Assembly (NCBI GenBank): GCA_021771815.1 | Contig: JAETOE010000011.1 | Span: forward strand, 25,105-89,104 | Reading direction: 5' to 3' | DNA from: Roseburia hominis | Lineage (GTDB): Bacteria > Bacillota > Clostridia > Lachnospirales > Lachnospiraceae | DNA: 64,000 bases | Shown: in pieces, positions 24,698 through 33,814 of the stretch | Layout: the number at the start of each line of letters is the position of its first letter | Position numbering within the stretch: position 1 is the first letter of the stretch | Notes under the pieces: model-generated | What the model was told of the DNA's origin: nothing | Database searches by the model: none | The model's input: the letters and a program-made list of their open reading frames with translations, nothing else | Made by a program: the position numbers and the translations under genes

Positions 24698-26779
24698 ATG
24701 AGAGGGAAAAGAAGAATCGCATCCTGGCTTCTGGCGTCCGTCATGGCGATTGGAATGCTTTCCGGCTGCGGCGGTACGGCGGAGACAGGAGATGGCAGTG
24801 CGGCAGAGAATCAGGTGACGGCAGAGAACAGCGGGGCAGCGGACACGGAAGCGCCAGGAGGACAGGCAAAGGAGCAGGGAGAGTATGTACCGGAACTTCC
24901 CACTGCGTCGGAGGAAGCGGATATTTTCGTGGAGCCGGTTTCCGGGCTTTCGGATGATTTTATCATGGGGATGGATGTTTCCAGCGTGATCGCGGAAGAG
25001 GAGAGCGGCGTTGTCTATTATGATGAGGATGGCAGCGAGGCGGATCTTTTTCAGGTGCTTGCGGATGCGGGGGTGAATTATATCCGTGTGCGCGTGTGGA
25101 ACGATCCGTATGATGCGGACGGCAACGGCTACGGCGGTGGGAACAATGACGTGGAGAAGGCAGTGCAGATCGGTTCGCGCGCGGCAAAGTACGGAATGAA
25201 GCTTCTGGTGGATTTCCATTATTCGGATTTCTGGGCGGACCCGGCGAAGCAGATGGCGCCGAAGGGGTGGGAGGGTTACACCCCTGCCGAGAAACAGGAC
25301 GCGCTTTATGAGTATACGAAGGAAAGCCTTCAGGCGATCATTGACGGCGGAGCCGACGTCGGTATCGTTCAGATCGGAAATGAAATCAATAACGGGCTTG
25401 CAGGAGAGACGGAATGGGAGAACGTGACACGGCTTTTGGAGCGGGGCAGTGCGGCGGTGCGTGAGGTGGCGCAGGCAAATGGACAGGAGATTCAGATTGC
25501 CGTTCATTTTACGGATATCAACGATTATGACCAGACAATGCAGCGTGCGAAAGAGCTTGCGGACGCGGGGCTGGATTACGATATTTTCGGTGTTTCTTAC
25601 TATGCGTTCTGGCACGGAACCATGGAAAATCTTACGCAGGTGCTCACCGATATTACGGAGAAATACGGCAAGAAAACGGCAGTGTTGGAGACGTCCTACG
25701 CGTATACGTTAGAGAGCGGAGACGGCTTTGCGGACAGTGTTTCGGAGACGGATCTGGTGGAAGGCTATGCGGCGACCGTACAGAGTCAGGCAAATTGCGT
25801 GCGAGATGTGATCGCGGCGACGGCGGCAGCGGGCGAGGACGCGCTCGGCGTATTCTACTGGGAGGGCGCATGGATTCCGGTCGGCTCTGCCGATGCGGCC
25901 GCTGAGAATGAAAAGCTTTGGGAAGCACATGGTTCCGGATGGGCGAGCAGCTATGCGGCGGAATACGATCCGAATGATGCGGGCGCATATTATGGAGGAT
26001 GTTCCTGGGATAATCAGGCGTTGTTTGATTTTAACGGACATCCGCTGGCGTCGTTGGATGTGTTCAAATATGTCCGTTACGGTGCGACCTGCGAACTGTC
26101 AGTGGACTATGTAAGAGAATGTGCCGTAGAAATAGGTATCGGCGGAGAAGTGGCTCTGCCGGAGACGGTCGACGTCGTGTATAACGATCGTTCGAAGTCC
26201 GGCGAAGTTTCCGTGACATGGAACGAGGAGGAATACGCGGATATCGATACCGACGTGGGCGGCACTTATACGGTAGGCGGCACATTGGGGGACGGAACAC
26301 CCGTCACCTGTGAACTGAATATTGCAAACGTCAACTGTGTCCTGAACCCGGGCTTCGAGGAGGCGGACACCTCGATGTGGATCGTTTCTTATGAGGGAAA
26401 TGTGAATCCGACAGACGTGCAGGATAAGGAAATTGATGCGTTAAGCGGTACGAAAGCCTTTCATTTCTGGGATGAAAACGGGCAGGAATTTTCGGTGGAA
26501 CAGACCATAGAGGAGCTTGCGGCAGGCGATTATACGCTTAAGGCAAATCTGCAGGGCGGTGATGTCGGAAACGATGCCGTGGTTTATCTGTATGCGACGG
26601 TAAACGGAACGACTTATCAGTCCGACCCTGTGACGCTGGATGGCTGGTGTAACTGGAAGACGCCCCAGATTACGGATATACCGCTCGATGGTGCGTCGGA
26701 TATCACGATCGGCGTGTATGTAAAATGCGCCGGAGGCGGCTGGGGAACGATTGATGATTTTAATTTGTTCTGCCAGTAG
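24698..26779 (+). CDS. GH53 endo-beta-1,4-galactanase lipoprotein with Ig-like and CBM61-like domains
   Basis: 693 residues. Signal peptide with lipobox LSGC (Cys24), then a Gly/Ala/Glu linker to about 65. GH53 domain about 75-455: the acid/base Glu229 is in GNEINNG and the nucleophile Glu331 in ETSYAY, both in (beta/alpha)8-barrel context. A bacterial Ig-like domain follows (about 465-545, ending TCELNIANV) and a C-terminal beta-sandwich (about 548-693, LNPGFEEADTSMW onward) resembling the galactan-binding CBM61. It cuts beta-1,4-galactan side chains of pectic arabinogalactan at the cell surface. GGGAGG precedes the start. No beta-galactosidase or oligosaccharide transporter lies nearby. Confidence 0.93.
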   Translation: MRGKRRIASWLLASVMAIGMLSGCGGTAETGDGSAAENQVTAENSGAADTEAPGGQAKEQGEYVPELPTASEEADIFVEPVSGLSDDFIMGMDVSSVIAEEESGVVYYDEDGSEADLFQVLADAGVNYIRVRVWNDPYDADGNGYGGGNNDVEKAVQIGSRAAKYGMKLLVDFHYSDFWADPAKQMAPKGWEGYTPAEKQDALYEYTKESLQAIIDGGADVGIVQIGNEINNGLAGETEWENVTRLLERGSAAVREVAQANGQEIQIAVHFTDINDYDQTMQRAKELADAGLDYDIFGVSYYAFWHGTMENLTQVLTDITEKYGKKTAVLETSYAYTLESGDGFADSVSETDLVEGYAATVQSQANCVRDVIAATAAAGEDALGVFYWEGAWIPVGSADAAAENEKLWEAHGSGWASSYAAEYDPNDAGAYYGGCSWDNQALFDFNGHPLASLDVFKYVRYGATCELSVDYVRECAVEIGIGGEVALPETVDVVYNDRSKSGEVSVTWNEEEYADIDTDVGGTYTVGGTLGDGTPVTCELNIANVNCVLNPGFEEADTSMWIVSYEGNVNPTDVQDKEIDALSGTKAFHFWDENGQEFSVEQTIEELAAGDYTLKANLQGGDVGNDAVVYLYATVNGTTYQSDPVTLDGWCNWKTPQITDIPLDGASDITIGVYVKCAGGGWGTIDDFNLFCQ

Positions 26780-26798
26780 AATGCCGGCAATACGAGTG

Positions 26799-26839
26799 AC
26801 AGAAATGCGCTCCCTTCATATAATAGAGTGAAGGGAGCG
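26799..26839 (+). promoter_or_regulatory. SigK-like promoter inside a hairpin upstream of dpaA
   Basis: AC (26799-26800), 16-base gap, CATATAATA (26817-26825) fits the SigK pattern AC-N16-CATAnnnTA; it also reads as GTGACA-N17-TATAAT for a housekeeping factor. The -10 lies in the loop between perfect eleven-base arms CGCTCCCTTCA (26808-26818) and TGAAGGGAGCG (26829-26839). The right arm contains the ribosome site GGGAG of dpaA. The hairpin may also terminate the GH53 transcript. Confidence 0.55.
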
Positions 26840-26847
26840 TAATTTTT

Positions 26848-27690
26848 ATGAACAGACAGACAATACTTCTTATAAGTGATATGCGTCAGGTGTATCTGGC
26901 GGAAATACTGACCAAAAAAGGAATCAATGTACGCTGCCTGGATATCAGAAACAGTGAGACTGTCAAGGAGCAGCTCGGAAAGCTCAAAGGCTTTCTGGCA
27001 GAGGCGGACAGATTGATACTTCCGATTCCAGTATCCAAGGTTCCGGAACAGGGGATCCTGAATGATATATTAAATAAAAGTCTGACAAATGACACGCTTG
27101 TGCTCGGCGGATGTTTCTCACCGGAGCAGGTGGAGCTTTTGGAAAGGCGCGACATCCGTTATCTCGACTTTATGAAAGATGAGATCGTGACGGAGGAAAA
27201 TGCGGTGGCGACCGCTGAGGGTGTTATTGCAGAGCTGGTAAATCACAGCCCGTACAACATTGACGAGGCGAAAATTATTGTGACGGGTTACGGCTGCTGC
27301 GGAAAAGCGATCGCAGAGCGTCTGCGGGCGCTCGGAGCGCGTGTGACCGTGCTCGCAAGGCGGAGAGAAGTGCGCAAGGAAGCGAAAAAAGCGGGATTTT
27401 ATGCGGCAGATTTTGCATTCGGACCGGAGGAGGCAATGGGGGCGGCAATGGTTGTGAACACTGTGCCGGCGCCGGTCATCACGAGAGCGATCATCCGCGA
27501 ACTGCCGCGTGACGCCTATATCCTTGACATTGCGTCGTATCCGGGCGGGACGGATTTTGCCTGTGCGAAAGAATGTGGAATCCGGGCGGATCTGGCGCTT
27601 AGCCTGCCCGGAAAATATGCACCGAAGGAGAGCGCCTACATTCTGGATCGGGCGATTGAGAGATTTGCGCCAAAGGAGGATGAGGCGTAA
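26848..27690 (+). CDS. dpaA: Dipicolinate synthase subunit A
   Basis: 280 residues. The N-terminal ~130 residues form the DpaA-specific domain; a Rossmann NAD(P)-binding fold follows, with the glycine motif GYGCCGKAIAERL. With DpaB it oxidises dihydrodipicolinate to dipicolinic acid in the mother cell, the compound that dries and protects the spore core. The stop overlaps the dpaB start by one base (TAATG). In Bacillus the pair is SigK-controlled, matching the SigK-like site upstream. Presence indicates a spore-former. Confidence 0.94.
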   Translation: MNRQTILLISDMRQVYLAEILTKKGINVRCLDIRNSETVKEQLGKLKGFLAEADRLILPIPVSKVPEQGILNDILNKSLTNDTLVLGGCFSPEQVELLERRDIRYLDFMKDEIVTEENAVATAEGVIAELVNHSPYNIDEAKIIVTGYGCCGKAIAERLRALGARVTVLARRREVRKEAKKAGFYAADFAFGPEEAMGAAMVVNTVPAPVITRAIIRELPRDAYILDIASYPGGTDFACAKECGIRADLALSLPGKYAPKESAYILDRAIERFAPKEDEA

Positions 27691-28277
27691 TGGATTTTTC
27701 AAATTATAATATCGGGCTCGGAATCACCGGGTCATTTTGTACCTTCGCGAAGACGAGAAAAGAGATACAGCGGTTATGCGATATGGGAGCCAATGTTGTG
27801 CCGGTCTTTTCGTTCAATGCACAGACCTGCGATACGCGGTTCGGAAGTGCCAAGGAATATGTGGACGGCATATGTGACATTACGGGAAATGAGGGTATCC
27901 GCACAATCTGTGCGGCGGAGCCGATCGGACCGAACAATTTTCTGGATATCATGGTAATTGCGCCGTGCACCGGTAATACGGCGGCAAAGCTCTGCAACGG
28001 CATCACCGACACGCCGGTTCTGATGGCGACCAAGGCGCATATGAGGAACGGCAAGCCGCTTGTGATTGCAATTTCTACAAATGACGCGCTCGGCGCAAGC
28101 TTTAAGAACATCGGGATGCTTATGAATATGAAGAATATTTACTTTGTTCCGTTCGGGCAGGATAACTGTAAGAGTAAGCCGAATTCCATGATTGCGAAGA
28201 TGGAGCTTCTGCCGGACACGATCGAAGCGGCGCTTGCGGGAAAGCAGTTACAGCCGATTCTGCAGACGCCAGTCTGA
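27690..28277 (+). CDS. dpaB: Dipicolinate synthase subunit B
   Basis: 195 residues of the flavoprotein (UbiX/DFP-like) fold, beginning IGLGITGSFCTFAKT and including MVIAPCTGNTAAKL. It works with DpaA to make dipicolinic acid. The gene overlaps dpaA by one base and ends before a bidirectional terminator. Length is normal for the subunit. Confidence 0.94.
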   Translation: MDFSNYNIGLGITGSFCTFAKTRKEIQRLCDMGANVVPVFSFNAQTCDTRFGSAKEYVDGICDITGNEGIRTICAAEPIGPNNFLDIMVIAPCTGNTAAKLCNGITDTPVLMATKAHMRNGKPLVIAISTNDALGASFKNIGMLMNMKNIYFVPFGQDNCKSKPNSMIAKMELLPDTIEAALAGKQLQPILQTPV

Positions 28278-28313
28278 AGATAGGAATTATAAAAAAGAAA
28301 TTGTATGAAAAAA

Positions 28314-28350
28314 GAGAGATTTCTCCGGGCAGCGGGAAATCTCTCCTTTT
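28314..28350. terminator. Bidirectional terminator between dpaB and the minus-strand membrane gene
   Basis: GAGAGATTTC (28314-28323) pairs with GAAATCTCTC (28336-28345). The plus strand continues with CTTTTCC and the minus strand with CTTTTTTC, so it can stop transcription in both directions. Confidence 0.85.
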
Positions 28351-28351
28351 C

Positions 28352-28729
28352 CTAATTTATATTAATTACATACAATGGAACAATAACAATAATAATGCTA
28401 AATAATAAAGTCGCTATTTTTAATATGTTATTCTTTTTCCAAAGAATAGAATACATTACAAACAGCAATATCGTGCTTATTGTAAAATAGAATATCCACA
28501 TTAAACCCCATTTAACAATAGCTATTATAGATTCGTAATAAAATTCAGTAACTATTGTACATACAATCAATATCCAGAAAAAAGGTATGCACATAATAAA
28601 CTCATAACCTGCAAATGCAAATACTTTTTTTCTGATACTTGCATTTCGCATAGAAAAAGCAAATACCATAGACAGTATACACAATAAAAATGTTCTATAA
28701 TAATCTGAAAAAATTATTTCCGTAATCAT
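28352..28729 (-). CDS. AT-rich small membrane protein, unknown function
   Basis: 125 residues from the ATG at 28729 (MITEIIFSDYYRT), chosen because AAAAGGAGAC lies upstream; an ATG 21 bases earlier has none. Four hydrophobic segments fill most of the protein. Base composition is much more AT-rich than the surrounding genes, suggesting recent acquisition or low expression. I recognise no family. It lies 62 bases downstream of the lipoprotein gene on the same strand, so they may be co-transcribed. Confidence 0.7.
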   Translation of the reverse strand: MITEIIFSDYYRTFLLCILSMVFAFSMRNASIRKKVFAFAGYEFIMCIPFFWILIVCTIVTEFYYESIIAIVKWGLMWIFYFTISTILLFVMYSILWKKNNILKIATLLFSIIIVIVPLYVININ

Positions 28730-28791
28730 ACTTTTGTCTCCTTTTACCATTACTGGTATCGGCTTTCGGCTGCTACGCTTGGCGGCAACCC

Positions 28792-29517
28792 CTATTCTTT
28801 TTGTTGCAAATAAGTATAAACATTTTCGATGGTTCTGTCTTTTTCCACTATATTTTCTTCCACGTCTTCTATCATATCCATCGCAACATAAAATTCATTT
28901 TCTCCTGCTAAATATATTGTAACACCGGGACGTGGAACCATACCTGTTGGACCTGCTCCTGAATAATAATATGTTATGATAATAATGTCCTCTTTTTTAT
29001 CATCATTTATATCACGAAAACCAACTGCACCAACACTAGCATATATTCCTATATACCCCCTGGAACTATTATTTTCAAACCGATAGGGAAATTTATATAA
29101 TATCTGGTCATCTCTGATTAAATAAAACGAAGCAACTTTCCAATCTCTAAGCTCATACGGCGACGGATCGCAAGATACAAATGTGACCTCGCCCCAGTCA
29201 TCTAAGTAAACATCAAATGATTGTTCCGGTATCTTATATTTTTCTATTTTTTCTATGGAATCACTTTCATCCGAATTTTCTTCTTCCTCATTTGTTTGTA
29301 TAATTTCTTCATCTTCTGATTCGTTTGCATATGATTCCTGCAACGCTGTTCCTTTTGTTTCACCTTCACTACTTGTTTCTGTCGTCTCGCCGATTTCATT
29401 TCCTGTTTCACAACATCCTGTCAAGCAAAACGTATAAATTAGAATCACAGCTCCGATCATTAAAACTGCTACTACACCCTTTTTTGTCTTCTTAAAGGTT
29501 GCCAGATTCTTAAACAT
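28792..29517 (-). CDS. Secreted lipoprotein with an FG-GAP/calcium-loop-like motif, unknown function
   Basis: 241 residues from the ATG at 29517, which follows a GAAGGA site; a longer frame to 29646 runs through non-coding sequence. After a basic N-terminus and membrane segment comes the lipobox LTGC (GC then C), so it is a membrane-anchored exported lipoprotein. Residues ~45-95 are acidic low complexity (EEEENSDESDS). The C-terminal half contains the calcium-loop-like segment FRDINDDKKEDIIII, as in FG-GAP or VCBS-type repeats. No enzyme family is recognised. Composition is AT-rich. Confidence 0.75.
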   Translation of the reverse strand: MFKNLATFKKTKKGVVAVLMIGAVILIYTFCLTGCCETGNEIGETTETSSEGETKGTALQESYANESEDEEIIQTNEEEENSDESDSIEKIEKYKIPEQSFDVYLDDWGEVTFVSCDPSPYELRDWKVASFYLIRDDQILYKFPYRFENNSSRGYIGIYASVGAVGFRDINDDKKEDIIIITYYYSGAGPTGMVPRPGVTIYLAGENEFYVAMDMIEDVEENIVEKDRTIENVYTYLQQKE

Positions 29518-29614
29518 GTCCTTCGTATCCCCTTCCCCTGTAATAATCAAACTTGCCGCCGGGCTCATATCTATTAGTTTCAGAATTTTATTAAGAAAAG
29601 TGTAAAGTAAACAT

Positions 29615-29657
29615 GGGCTGTCATTTTGATTATAAAATGTAATCAAAGTGACAGCCC
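29615..29657 (-). terminator. 18-bp near-perfect hairpin downstream of the TSCPD gene
   Basis: The arms 29615-29632 and 29640-29657 pair along 18 positions (one T-G wobble) around a seven-base loop. On the minus strand, it follows the TSCPD gene, though no T-run follows immediately. It may be a terminator or a small mobile hairpin. Confidence 0.5.
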
Positions 29658-29706
29658 TGTTGATCCAATGGCAAGATATAGAATAGAGTTCCTTTTTTAT
29701 GCAATC

Positions 29707-29967
29707 TTATGCCTGCTTTGACAACTCAAGCGCTTCGCGGCAGGCTCTCGCGAGCTGATCGCCGCAGGAGGTCGGGCGTCCGTTGCAGGAGATGCCGCCG
29801 ATCTTCTCCTCCACCTGCTCGACGGTGAGCCCTTCCACGAGCTTTGGAATCGCCTGCAGATTGCCGTTGCAGCCTCCGGTGAACTTTACGTTGTGAACGA
29901 TGTTACCCTCAAGCTCCAGCTCGATCTTCGTGGAGCAGGTTCCTTTTGTCTTGTATGTATACGTCAT
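29707..29967 (-). CDS. TSCPD domain protein (TIGR03905-type)
   Basis: 86 residues from the ATG at 29967 (MTYTYKTKGTCS), which follows AAGGAGG; a longer frame to 30066 has no site. The TSCPD pattern is complete: GTCS near residue 9, GGCNGN, and CNGRPTSCGDQLARACREAL at the end, with four conserved Cys. Such small proteins resemble the C-terminal domain of class II ribonucleotide reductases and may carry metal or redox Cys. No partner gene is adjacent. Confidence 0.88.
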   Translation of the reverse strand: MTYTYKTKGTCSTKIELELEGNIVHNVKFTGGCNGNLQAIPKLVEGLTVEQVEEKIGGISCNGRPTSCGDQLARACREALELSKQA

Positions 29968-30097
29968 GACAATCCTCCTTGTTTTCCGAAGGAAAATGCA
30001 TGCCCTGCGGCGGGCAGTGATTTCCTTTCCTGATTCGATAATATATGCTGCCTGTCGGCGTTTCAATACTTATGAGTATATACAGGGAAAGGAAACT

Positions 30098-30208
30098 ATG
30101 CAAGAGGAAAATTCCATGAAATTGTGCAAAATACGGGTTTATTGTTCGGATCAGATTGAGGTTGTCGATGGGGAGAAGCCCCAGGCAAGACCGGGGCGCA
30201 GAGCTTAA
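30098..30208 (+). CDS. Possible 36-residue small ORF
   Basis: Starts MQEENSMKLCKIRVYC with GGAAAGGAA six bases upstream and ends RPGRRA, overlapping the end of the Uma2 gene by four bases on the other strand. There is no homology I recognise and no clear promoter. It may be chance. Confidence 0.2.
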   Translation: MQEENSMKLCKIRVYCSDQIEVVDGEKPQARPGRRA

Positions 30209-30747
30209 ATATTCAGATTGCCGAAATTGATTGATAAATCCGGGTATATGCCGGCATTCACGGTATCGGCAAAGGTATATTCATTCATATCTTCATGTTC
30301 CAGATCATATACAAGAATACGTTTCTTCTCAGGGTCTACGATCCAGTATTCCCGCACGCCGGCAGTGCGGTACTTAAATAGCTTTATACTGTAGTCCATC
30401 CGCCTGCTTCCGGGAGACACTACTTCGATGATCCAATCGGGAGCGCCGGAGCATCCCTTGTCTGTGAGCTTGGCTTTATCGCAGATAACGCTTATATCCG
30501 GCTCGACATAGTTTTTATCATCCTTGTTCAAAAATACGGCAAAGGGGGCAATATACGGCTCACAGGAACCACCCTTTGATTTGATGTAGTTGTTGATGAT
30601 GGTAAAAAGCTCCCCGGAAATAAGTTGGTGCTTACGGCCAGGTGGTGCCATGTAGTAGATTTGTCCGTCAATTAGCTCAGCACGTTCTCCGTCCGGCAGG
30701 GCGTAGATATCATCGGTTGTATAGATTCTTTCCTGTGGCAATGGCAT
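30205..30747 (-). CDS. Uma2 family PD-(D/E)XK nuclease-fold protein
   Basis: 180 residues from ATG 30747, which follows AAAGGAG; the frame starts three codons earlier at a GTG. Family markers are YALPDGERAELIDGQIY, EPDISVI and DWIIEVVSPGSRRMDY, giving the D-x(n)-E-x-V core of the restriction-endonuclease fold. Uma2 (DUF820) proteins are widespread in cyanobacteria and Firmicutes; nuclease activity and biological role are not established. It is single on the minus strand, divergent from secA. Confidence 0.9.
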   Translation of the reverse strand: MPLPQERIYTTDDIYALPDGERAELIDGQIYYMAPPGRKHQLISGELFTIINNYIKSKGGSCEPYIAPFAVFLNKDDKNYVEPDISVICDKAKLTDKGCSGAPDWIIEVVSPGSRRMDYSIKLFKYRTAGVREYWIVDPEKKRILVYDLEHEDMNEYTFADTVNAGIYPDLSINFGNLNI

Positions 30748-30882
30748 GGTAATCACTCCTTTCGCCGAAACAGATTCTGCTGTTTCGTATCAACGTATTT
30801 TTCTTTGGATATATCTTAGCACAGATTATCTGAAAAGTAAGCAGTTAATAAAAAATTTACATTTCATTTACGCTTGTTTTTA

Positions 30883-30911
30883 TTGTGATGGCTCTGGAAA
30901 AGTGTTACAAT
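30883..30911 (+). promoter_or_regulatory. secA promoter
   Basis: TTGTGA (30883-30888), 17-base spacer, TACAAT (30906-30911). The transcript would have a leader of about 90 bases. Confidence 0.65.
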
Positions 30912-31009
30912 AACAATATTGTGCAGGACTGTCCCCTTTTGGGAGGTCCATAACGAAACGGGGCTGCAGGAGGATATTTCCCGTCTGCAGACCGGGGATA
31001 GGAGTTTTT

Positions 31010-33580
31010 ATGAGTGCAATTACAAAGATTTTCGGAACCCACAGCGAGCGTGAATTAAAGAGGATCACCCCGATTGTTGACAAGGTGGAGTCTTACCGTG
31101 ACGCGATGGCGGCGCTTTCCGATGAAGAATTAAAGAACAAAACGAAGGAATTCAAGGAGAGGCTGGATGGCGGGGAGACACTTGACGATCTGCTGCCGGA
31201 GGCTTATGCGACGGTGCGTGAGGCGGCGAAGCGTGTGCTTGGCATGGAGCATTACCGCGTGCAGATCATCGGCGGAGTCATCCTGCATCAGGGACGTATC
31301 GCGGAGATGAAGACCGGCGAAGGTAAGACGCTCGTTTCCACACTCCCGGCATACTTAAACGCGTTGGAAGGCAAGGGCGTGTGTATCGTAACGGTCAACG
31401 ATTATCTGGCGAAGCGTGATGCTGAGTGGATGGGAAAGGTACATGAGTTTCTGGGGCTTAAGGTCGGCGTAGTCTTAAATTCCATGACGAACGACGAGCG
31501 CCGCGAGGCTTATAGCTGCGATATTACTTATGTGACGAACAACGAACTCGGCTTCGATTATCTGAGAGATAACATGGTCATTTATAAGGAGCAGCTCGTA
31601 CAGCGCGGACTGCACTACGCTATCATCGACGAGGTGGACTCTGTATTGATCGACGAGGCGAGAACACCGCTCATCATTTCCGGTCAGAGCGGCAAGTCCA
31701 CAAGGCTTTATGAGGCATGCGATATTCTGGCGCGTCAGATGAAGCGCGGTGAGGATGTGCCGGAGTATTCCAAGATGGACGCTATCATGGGAATCGAGCA
31801 GGAGGAGACGGGAGACTTTGTCGTTAACGAGAAGGATAAAGTGGTCAGTCTCACGCAGGAAGGTGTAAAGAGGGTCGAGCAGTTCTTTAAGATCGATAAT
31901 CTTGCGGATGCGGAGAATCTTGAGATTCAGCACAATATTATCCTGGCGCTGCGCGCCCACAATCTGATGTTCCGCGATCAGGATTATGTTGTAAAGGACG
32001 ATCAGGTCATGATCGTTGATGAGTTCACCGGACGTATCATGCCGGGACGCCGTTACTCGGACGGTCTGCATCAGGCGATCGAGGCGAAGGAGCATGTAAA
32101 GGTAAAGCGCGAGAGCAAGACACTTGCGACGATCACATTCCAGAACTTCTTCAATAAGTTCGAGAAGAAAGCGGGTATGACGGGTACGGCGCTGACCGAG
32201 GAGAAGGAGTTCCGCGATATTTACGGCATGGATGTCGTCGAGATTCCGACGAACCGTCCGATTGCGCGTATCGATCATCACGATGTGGTGTATAAGACGA
32301 AGAAGGAGAAATATAAGGCAGTTGTCGATGAGGTCATTGAATCGCACAAGAAGGGACAGCCTGTTCTGGTCGGTACGATCAATATTGATACATCCGAACT
32401 GATCAGCGGTATGCTAAAACGCGAGGGCATCCAGCATACTGTCTTGAATGCGAAGTTCCATGAGATGGAGGCGGAAATTGTAGCGGGTGCGGGAGCGCAC
32501 GGCGCAGTGACGATTGCGACCAACATGGCGGGACGTGGTACGGATATTAAGCTGGACGACGAAGCGAAGGCGGCAGGCGGTCTTAAGATCATCGGTACGG
32601 AACGTCATGAGTCCAGACGTATTGATAACCAGTTACGCGGACGTTCCGGTCGTCAGGGAGATCCGGGTGAATCCCAGTTCTTTATCTCCCTGGAGGACGA
32701 TCTGATGCGTCTGTTCGGTTCTGAAAAGCTGATGGACGTATTTAACGCGCTCGGTGTGCCGGAGGGCGAGCAGATTCAGCATAAGATGCTGACTTCGGCA
32801 ATCGAGAAGGCACAGCAGAAGATTGAGGGTAACAACTTCGGTATCCGTAAGAATCTTCTTGAGTACGATCAGGTCATGAACGACCAGAGAGAGATTATAT
32901 ACAAAGAGCGCCGCCGTGTACTCGATGGTGAGAGTATGCGCGATGCGATTTTCAAGATGATTACCGACCGCGTGGAGGGCAGTGTGGACACCTGCATTTC
33001 CGCGGATATTCCGAAGGACGAGTGGGATATAAATGAACTGAACCAGCTTTTGATTTCGCTTATTCCGATGCAGCCTGTGACGCAGGAGGACGTGGATTCC
33101 GTCAAGAGTAATAAGGAACTCAAGCACCTGTTAAAGGAGCGTGCGGTCAAGCTCTATGAGGCAAAGGAGACGGAGTTCCCGGAGCCGGAGCAGTTCCGCG
33201 AATTGGAGCGTGTGGTTCTCTTAAAGGTCATCGACCGCAAGTGGATGGATCACATTGACGATATGGATCAGCTTCGTCAGGGTATTGGCTTACAGTCCTA
33301 CGGACAGCGCAATCCGCTGGTGGAATATAAGATGGCGGGCTTTGACATGTTCGACGATATGACTGCGAGCATTCAGGAGGATACGATCCGCCTGCTCTAC
33401 CATGTCAAGATCGAACAGAAAGTAGAGCGTGAGCAGGTGGCGAAGGTGACCGGAACGAATAAGGACGAGTCAGCTGCGAATGCACCGAAGAAGCGTGCGG
33501 CGGCGAAGATTTATCCAAATTCCCCGTGCCCGTGCGGTTCCGGTAAGAAATATAAGCAGTGCTGCGGAAGGAATGCGTAA
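31010..33580 (+). CDS. secA: Preprotein translocase ATPase SecA
   Basis: 856 residues, typical for the Firmicute form. Nucleotide-binding domain 1 carries MKTGEGKT (Walker A) and [22 protein letters not shown]2 carries [12 protein letters not shown] and [10 protein letters not shown]. The C-terminus ends in the SEC-C zinc motif [13 protein letters not shown]. It drives secretory proteins through SecYEG at the inner face of the membrane. TAGGAG precedes the start. It is monocistronic, with its own promoter and terminator. Confidence 0.98.
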   Translation: MSAITKIFGTHSERELKRITPIVDKVESYRDAMAALSDEELKNKTKEFKERLDGGETLDDLLPEAYATVREAAKRVLGMEHYRVQIIGGVILHQGRIAEMKTGEGKTLVSTLPAYLNALEGKGVCIVTVNDYLAKRDAEWMGKVHEFLGLKVGVVLNSMTNDERREAYSCDITYVTNNELGFDYLRDNMVIYKEQLVQRGLHYAIIDEVDSVLIDEARTPLIISGQSGKSTRLYEACDILARQMKRGEDVPEYSKMDAIMGIEQEETGDFVVNEKDKVVSLTQEGVKRVEQFFKIDNLADAENLEIQHNIILALRAHNLMFRDQDYVVKDDQVMIVDEFTGRIMPGRRYSDGLHQAIEAKEHVKVKRESKTLATITFQNFFNKFEKKAGMTGTALTEEKEFRDIYGMDVVEIPTNRPIARIDHHDVVYKTKKEKYKAVVDEVIESHKKGQPVLVGTINIDTSELISGMLKREGIQHTVLNAKFHEMEAEIVAGAGAHGAVTIATNMAGRGTDIKLDDEAKAAGGLKIIGTERHESRRIDNQLRGRSGRQGDPGESQFFISLEDDLMRLFGSEKLMDVFNALGVPEGEQIQHKMLTSAIEKAQQKIEGNNFGIRKNLLEYDQVMNDQREIIYKERRRVLDGESMRDAIFKMITDRVEGSVDTCISADIPKDEWDINELNQLLISLIPMQPVTQEDVDSVKSNKELKHLLKERAVKLYEAKETEFPEPEQFRELERVVLLKVIDRKWMDHIDDMDQLRQGIGLQSYGQRNPLVEYKMAGFDMFDDMTASIQEDTIRLLYHVKIEQKVEREQVAKVTGTNKDESAANAPKKRAAAKIYPNSPCPCGSGKKYKQCCGRNA

Positions 33581-33603
33581 GAACATTTCCTGCTTGGCGA
33601 GGG

Positions 33604-33655
33604 AAACTGCCTTTTGGCATACGGTTTTTGCCGATGTGCCAAGGGGCAGTTTTTG
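33604..33655 (+). terminator. secA terminator
   Basis: AAACTGCC then GGCA on the left arm pair with TGCC then GGCAGTTT on the right arm, with TTTTTG at the end (33650-33655). Confidence 0.75.
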
Positions 33656-33814
33656 TATATGATAAATAAAAAGGCTGCGATTCCGTATTTTGAAGTTATG
33701 GGAATATGGCAAATAAAATCAGAAATTAGTACTTTCGTCATTGAAACGCTTACTTTGATGTGATATGATTTTGCAGGAAAAAGATTTTATTTCATAGAGA
33801 AGGAGACGGAACAT

